DNA of 64,000 nucleotides from Pandoraea vervacti (GTDB lineage Bacteria; Pseudomonadota; Gammaproteobacteria; Burkholderiales; Burkholderiaceae): assembly GCF_000934605.2 (NCBI RefSeq), contig NZ_CP010897.2, positions 868,001 to 932,000 on the forward strand. The letters run 5' to 3'. The stretch's first letter is position 1; each line of letters begins with the position of its first letter. Positions 60,420 through 64,000 of the stretch are shown here, piece after piece. Made by a program: the position numbers and the translations under genes. Below the pieces are notes generated by a model. It had not been told where the DNA came from, did not search any database, and saw nothing but the letters and a program-made list of their open reading frames with translations.

Positions 60420-61013
60420 GTGACGCGAAGAAAAGAAATTGACAGAGAGCGGGTTCTGAATGCTGCCGAGGCCGTCATCTCCGAGTCTGGCGGCCGGAAT
60501 TTCACGCTCGATGCCGTGGCGGAGCGTGCGGGAATCAGTAAGGGAGGGCTCGTATACACCTTTGCAACCAAGGACGCCTTGGTGCTTGCGATATTGGAAC
60601 GAGAGATAGCGCGGTTTCAGGACGCGGTGCGTCGCCGGTTGGGCGACGCGCAAGCGGACCCGGTCGAATGGGCGCTGGCGTATATCGACGAAGCGCTTGG
60701 CGAGGATGACGCCACCACGCAAAAGGCGGCATTTCTCGTCACCGCGCTGGTACATGCGCCTGAAATGCTGGAACCGGTGCGACGCCATTACGATGCGCTA
60801 CTCGAACCACTCCGTTCGAATCGCGCACCGGTCGGCGAAGTGCGCCAGGCGCTGCTCGCGGTCGAGGGGGCGTTTCTGCTGCGGGGGTTCGGGTTGGCCG
60901 ATCTCACGGAAGACGAACACCAGTCCATCTTGCGCCACGCGCGCAAAAGCGTCGTCGCCGCCTCGGGAAAATCGACAGCTCGCCGCTCAGTCAAACCACA
61001 GGGGCAATCCTGA
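60420..61013 (+). CDS. TetR-family repressor
   Basis: 197 residues from GTG 60420. The helix-turn-helix is RERVLNAAEAVISESGGRNFTLDAVAERAGISKGGLVYTFATKDALVLAI, and the remaining helical domain is the ligand-binding and dimer part. The start lies 14 bp after the 24-bp operator palindrome, so autorepression and control of the VOC gene are expected. No close Shine-Dalgarno sequence except GAGGGTG. Confidence 0.93.
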   Translation: MTRRKEIDRERVLNAAEAVISESGGRNFTLDAVAERAGISKGGLVYTFATKDALVLAILEREIARFQDAVRRRLGDAQADPVEWALAYIDEALGEDDATTQKAAFLVTALVHAPEMLEPVRRHYDALLEPLRSNRAPVGEVRQALLAVEGAFLLRGFGLADLTEDEHQSILRHARKSVVAASGKSTARRSVKPQGQS

Positions 61014-61140
61014 CACCGGGGCGATCCTGCGTATGACGGCGGTCCCGCCGTTCCGAGATTGTGGGACGCGGGCGCGGAGTCCCTCGCGCACGGGGCTTGT
61101 ATCGGGCGATCGCCCGAGACTACGCAGCTAACGTGCTAAA

Positions 61141-61160
61141 ATGTTTGACTGATCAAACAT
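61141..61160. promoter_or_regulatory. Operator for the DHA2-MFS/marR operon
   Basis: ATGTTTGACTGATCAAACAT has exact 8-bp arms around a 4-base centre, 15 bp before the MFS start. TAAAAT at 61137-61142 is a plausible -10, so binding would block initiation. The size fits a MarR-family site; the marR gene is the second gene of the operon. Confidence 0.7.
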
Positions 61161-61175
61161 TGATCCGTCCAAAAA

Positions 61176-62771
61176 ATGGCTCCTAGTCCCAGTACCCCCC
61201 ATTCGGCGGGGCAGGTGTTGCCTTTCCGGCAGTCGCTCGTGGCGATGCTCGGCCTTTGTTTCTGCACGATGCTCGTGGCCCTCGATCAGACGGTCGTCGG
61301 CACGGCGCTGCCGACGATCGTCGCGGAGTTGAAAGGCTTCGAGTATTACGCCTGGGTCGCGACGTCGTATCTCCTCACCTCTGTCATTACCGTCCCCATC
61401 TTCGGGCGCCTCGGTGATTTCTACGGCCGCAAACGCTTCGTCATGGCGGCGATCATCGTCTTTACTGCGGCGTCCGTGCTTTGCGGTGCTGCGAATAGCA
61501 TGCCGTTTCTCGTTGTCGCCCGCGCATTGCAAGGCATCGGCGGCGGCATGCTGGTCGGCACCGCGTTCGCGTGCGTGCCCGAACTCTTCCCCGACCCGCA
61601 TGTGCGCTTGCGCTGGCAAGTGCTGTTGAGTTCCGCGTTCGGGATCGCTAACGCCATCGGTCCCTCGCTCGGCGGTTTCCTCACGGAAGCCTACGGTTGG
61701 CGCTCGGTGTTTTACGTCAACCTTCCCGTCGGCCTGCTCGGTCTCTGGTTCGTGGCGCGCCACTTGCCGCACATGCGCGCCGAAGAGCACAGCAAGGCCA
61801 GTATCGACTGGCTCGGCGCCTTGCTCATCACGGCCGCGCTGGGCAGCTTGCAGATGCTCGTCGAATGGCTGCCGGCGGACGGTCTCTCGCGCGGTGTCGT
61901 CACGCTCGGCGTGTTGCTCATCGTCTCGTCGCTCGCCCTTTACTGGTGGGAGAAGCGCACGTCGCATCCGATCCTGCCCTTCGAGATGTTTCGCGACAGA
62001 TCGCTCGCGCCGCTGTTCGTGCTGTCGGTATTCGCCGGGTTTTCGATGTTCGGATTGCTCTTCTACGCGCCGCTTCTGTTGCAAGGCGGGTTCGGGCTTT
62101 CACCGCGCGAGACCGGGCTGCTGATTACGCCGCTGGTGGTGTGTATCACCGTGGGCAGCATCGTGAATGGCCGTCTGATCACCCGCTTGCGCAAGCCGAA
62201 CGTGATGCTCTATCTAGGCTTCTTGCTGCTCGCGCTGGCCTGCGCGGGCGTGATTACCACGCATCGCGGCACGCCGCACTGGCTGATCGCGTCGTACATG
62301 TTCGTTGCCGGTCTCGGCCTGGGCTTCGTCATGCCGAATCTCACCGTCTTCGCGCAGGAAGTGGCCGGACGCGCGCACCTGGGCATTGCCACCGCGCTCA
62401 TGCAGTCGCTGCGCATGATCGGCGGCATGCTCGGCACCGCCATCGTCGGCACGCTCGTGAATCACAGCTACACGGGGCGTGTCACGGACGCCCTCGCGGC
62501 GAATGAAGGCGCCCGCTGGACGTCGCAACTCTCCGATCCGCAGATGCTTGTGAACGTTCAGGCCCAGAACGATTTTCTGATGACGCTCGCGCATATGGGA
62601 CAGAACGGCGCGCTCTTCATCGAGGCGGCGCGCTCGTCGCTGGTCGCCGCGATTCACAATGGGCAGATGGTGTCGCTTGCGGCGGCGCTCGCCGGCTTGT
62701 GGTTCGTCAGACGCGTACCGCTCATTCGGCTGACGCGTGGCGTGAAGCCGCAACCGCCGGCAGGGGAGTGA
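61176..62771 (+). CDS. DHA2-type 14-helix MFS drug exporter
   Basis: 531 residues. The QacA/EmrB type is shown by MLGLCFCTMLVALDQTVVGTALPTIVAEL (helix 1, motif D), ATSYLLTSVITVPIFGRLGDFYGRKRFVM (motif A), GIGGGMLVGTAFACVPELF and motif C in helix 5 (FGIANAIGPSLGGFLTEAYGWRSVFYVNLPVG), plus the two extra central helices. Inner-membrane proton-driven efflux of hydrophobic compounds. No Shine-Dalgarno sequence is visible next to ATG 61176. It is followed by marR 4 bp later. Confidence 0.93.
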   Translation: MAPSPSTPHSAGQVLPFRQSLVAMLGLCFCTMLVALDQTVVGTALPTIVAELKGFEYYAWVATSYLLTSVITVPIFGRLGDFYGRKRFVMAAIIVFTAASVLCGAANSMPFLVVARALQGIGGGMLVGTAFACVPELFPDPHVRLRWQVLLSSAFGIANAIGPSLGGFLTEAYGWRSVFYVNLPVGLLGLWFVARHLPHMRAEEHSKASIDWLGALLITAALGSLQMLVEWLPADGLSRGVVTLGVLLIVSSLALYWWEKRTSHPILPFEMFRDRSLAPLFVLSVFAGFSMFGLLFYAPLLLQGGFGLSPRETGLLITPLVVCITVGSIVNGRLITRLRKPNVMLYLGFLLLALACAGVITTHRGTPHWLIASYMFVAGLGLGFVMPNLTVFAQEVAGRAHLGIATALMQSLRMIGGMLGTAIVGTLVNHSYTGRVTDALAANEGARWTSQLSDPQMLVNVQAQNDFLMTLAHMGQNGALFIEAARSSLVAAIHNGQMVSLAAALAGLWFVRRVPLIRLTRGVKPQPPAGE

Positions 62772-62775
62772 GACG

Positions 62776-63342
62776 ATGTCCACACCGCTCAAACGTAACG
62801 TCATCCAGCAACTCAGCCTGACGTATCGCGCGATGATGCTCGCCTTCGATGCGCAGGTCGGACACCCGCTGCCACGCTGGCGGATCATTCTCGCGCTCGC
62901 CGAGCGCGGCACGTGTTCGCAGAAGTTTCTCGCCGAGCATTGCCGACTCGATCCGGCCTCGCTCACGCGTCAGTTGCAATCGATGGAAGCCCTCGGCTGG
63001 CTCACGCGCGCGACCGACCCCAACGATAACCGTCTGACGAACGTCACGTTGACCGAGGCCGGCATGGCCGTGCACGACGAGGCGACGCCGCGCCGTCAGG
63101 CGTTTTTCGACGAGACGCTCGAAGGCATGACCCCCGACGAAATCGCCACGCTGGAGAGCGCGCTGACGCATCTGGAAGCGCAATTCAAGTCGGTGGCCTC
63201 CAGGGCGAAGGCTGGGGCGTCTCAGGCGGCCGAAGGGAAGACCGCCGGCGGTGACGGCGCCGATGGCGCACCCGCACCTGCACCTGCGCCCACATCCACA
63301 CCTACGCCAGCGCGCAAACGCACACCGCGAAATCCGGCGTAG
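62776..63342 (+). CDS. MarR-family regulator
   Basis: 188 residues. The winged helix is HPLPRWRIILALAERGTCSQKFLAEHCRLDPASLTRQLQSMEALGWLTRATDPNDNRLTNVTLTEAG, the MarR pattern with the basic wing. A low-complexity Ala/Pro/Thr/Lys tail (APAPAPAPTSTPTPARKR) of about 40 residues follows the dimer helix and is unusual for the family. ATG 62776 is 4 bp after the MFS stop with GGGGAGTGAG upstream, so the pair is co-translated; it probably represses its own operon through the site at 61141. Confidence 0.92.
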   Translation: MSTPLKRNVIQQLSLTYRAMMLAFDAQVGHPLPRWRIILALAERGTCSQKFLAEHCRLDPASLTRQLQSMEALGWLTRATDPNDNRLTNVTLTEAGMAVHDEATPRRQAFFDETLEGMTPDEIATLESALTHLEAQFKSVASRAKAGASQAAEGKTAGGDGADGAPAPAPAPTSTPTPARKRTPRNPA

Positions 63343-63349
63343 TCTTGCG

Positions 63350-64000
63350 TCAGAAGAACGTCTGTACGATCTCGACGACGTTGTAATCGCCATCGACGAC
63401 CGGCAAATGACGCCACTTGTCGAACGTGAGGCACGGATGCGAAATGTCGAACGCGATCATGTCGCCCACGCGAATGTCGTCGCCCGGCGCGATGCGCAGG
63501 TACGCATGCTGATCCATCATGCCGGTGACTTCCCAGTGCTCGGGTGTTGGCGTCGGGTGTTGGCTCTGACCGGGACGAAACTGCTGCGCCGGCGCCGGCA
63601 TGCCTGCATCGAACGCCGCATCGCGCTTGCCCAGCGCAATGATCGCGCGCTCCGGTTCCGGGATCGACTGCACGTAAGCCCACAATTGCAGCGCGGGCTG
63701 GAGTTGCGAGCGCATCTGCTTCGCGATCGGATTGCGCGTGGCGATCTGCGCCTGTGCGGCCTTGTAGATGCCCACGTCGTGCGTCAGGTAGCACCCCGGG
63801 CGTAGCACGACATCGAGCGGTGCGCCCACCTCCTTGTGCGCGAATTCGTCGGCAACGACGTCGTACCATGCCGATCCCGCCCCCGAGAGCACGGCCGGGG
63901 AGCGCTCGATGCGCCCCGCTGCGATCAGCTCACGTGTCATGCTCACCGCGCGTTGCAGAAACGCACGGATGTCGGCTTCGGTGCTGAGCACGCCCTCATA
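63350..64000 (-). CDS. D-threonine aldolase/D-serine dehydratase-like PLP enzyme (5' end outside window)
   Basis: The C-terminal 216 residues of an alanine racemase-like N-terminal fold enzyme with the D-serine dehydratase-like C-terminal domain. Visible: VLSGAGSAWYDVV, LRPGCYLTHDVGIYK and near the end FDISHPCLTFDKWRHLPVVDGDYNVVEIVQTFF, where His and Cys in DISHPCLTFDKW form the metal site of this family. The frame remains open to the right edge (YEGVLSTEADI), so the N-terminal PLP domain is outside the window. Convergent with marR, 7 bp apart. Confidence 0.85.
   Translation of the reverse strand, partial: YEGVLSTEADIRAFLQRAVSMTRELIAAGRIERSPAVLSGAGSAWYDVVADEFAHKEVGAPLDVVLRPGCYLTHDVGIYKAAQAQIATRNPIAKQMRSQLQPALQLWAYVQSIPEPERAIIALGKRDAAFDAGMPAPAQQFRPGQSQHPTPTPEHWEVTGMMDQHAYLRIAPGDDIRVGDMIAFDISHPCLTFDKWRHLPVVDGDYNVVEIVQTFF

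Noticed and set aside
1..64000. tRNA, rRNA, CRISPR arrays, insertion sequences, prophage genes
   Set aside because: I looked for tRNA-like cloverleafs with the GGTTCGA-type T-loop, regularly spaced repeats and transposase motifs, and found none that hold up.

Overview
The window looks like chromosome of a GC-rich betaproteobacterium of the Burkholderiaceae, most like Pandoraea. This is an inference from gene content (Burkholderia-type taurine genes, MmyB and IclR regulators, riboswitch-controlled B12 uptake) and base composition, not from a marker gene. No rRNA, tRNA, CRISPR array, insertion sequence or phage gene is visible. Both ends cut a gene: an old yellow enzyme on the left and a D-threonine aldolase-like enzyme on the right.

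Layout. 1-9.4 kb: an ene-reductase, a degenerate EAL protein, two MFS carriers, a choline dehydrogenase-like GMC oxidoreductase and two convergent IclR regulators. 9.6-18.2 kb: a cobS-cobT pair facing a taurine-catabolic cluster on the minus strand (tauYX, then xsc-pta-tauE). 18.5-22.9 kb: a divergent module of a DUF3311 peptide, a sodium:solute symporter, an amidohydrolase and a CobW GTPase. 22.9-26.8 kb: three tandem paralogues of a protein family I do not recognise, the middle copy interrupted by a stop codon. 26.8-33.2 kb: an APC permease and the taurine importer tauABC, divergent from a MocR regulator of TauR type. 33.2-40.4 kb: GST, a YddG-like exporter, two uncharacterised proteins and a FixJ-type two-component operon. 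40.4-46.3 kb: the remnant of an alkyl sulfatase, then a LysR/MFS/aldo-keto reductase/ene-reductase detoxification group. 46.4-54.6 kb: a pair of exported proteins of unknown role, a class V aminotransferase, MmyB/SDR, an APC permease, GST and AraC. 54.7-59.9 kb: a cobalamin riboswitch, TonB receptor and B12 ABC importer. 59.9-64 kb: TetR/VOC and DHA2-MFS/MarR, each with a clear palindromic operator.

How it fits together. TauABC would import taurine; TauXY would oxidise it to sulfoacetaldehyde; Xsc would make acetyl phosphate and sulfite; Pta would make acetyl-CoA; TauE would export sulfite or a related anion. TauR sits beside tauA. One IclR regulator may act on xsc, because the motif CGGAACAAAT lies both in its own upstream region and in front of xsc. 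The alkyl sulfatase remnant suggests that another organosulfur activity was lost.

The strongest candidate for something undescribed is the paralogue array at 22.9-26.8 kb, inside the split taurine locus. Next come the amidohydrolase-CobW gene pair, which may be a dedicated metal-delivery system, and the CobS-CobT pair without CobN beside xsc.
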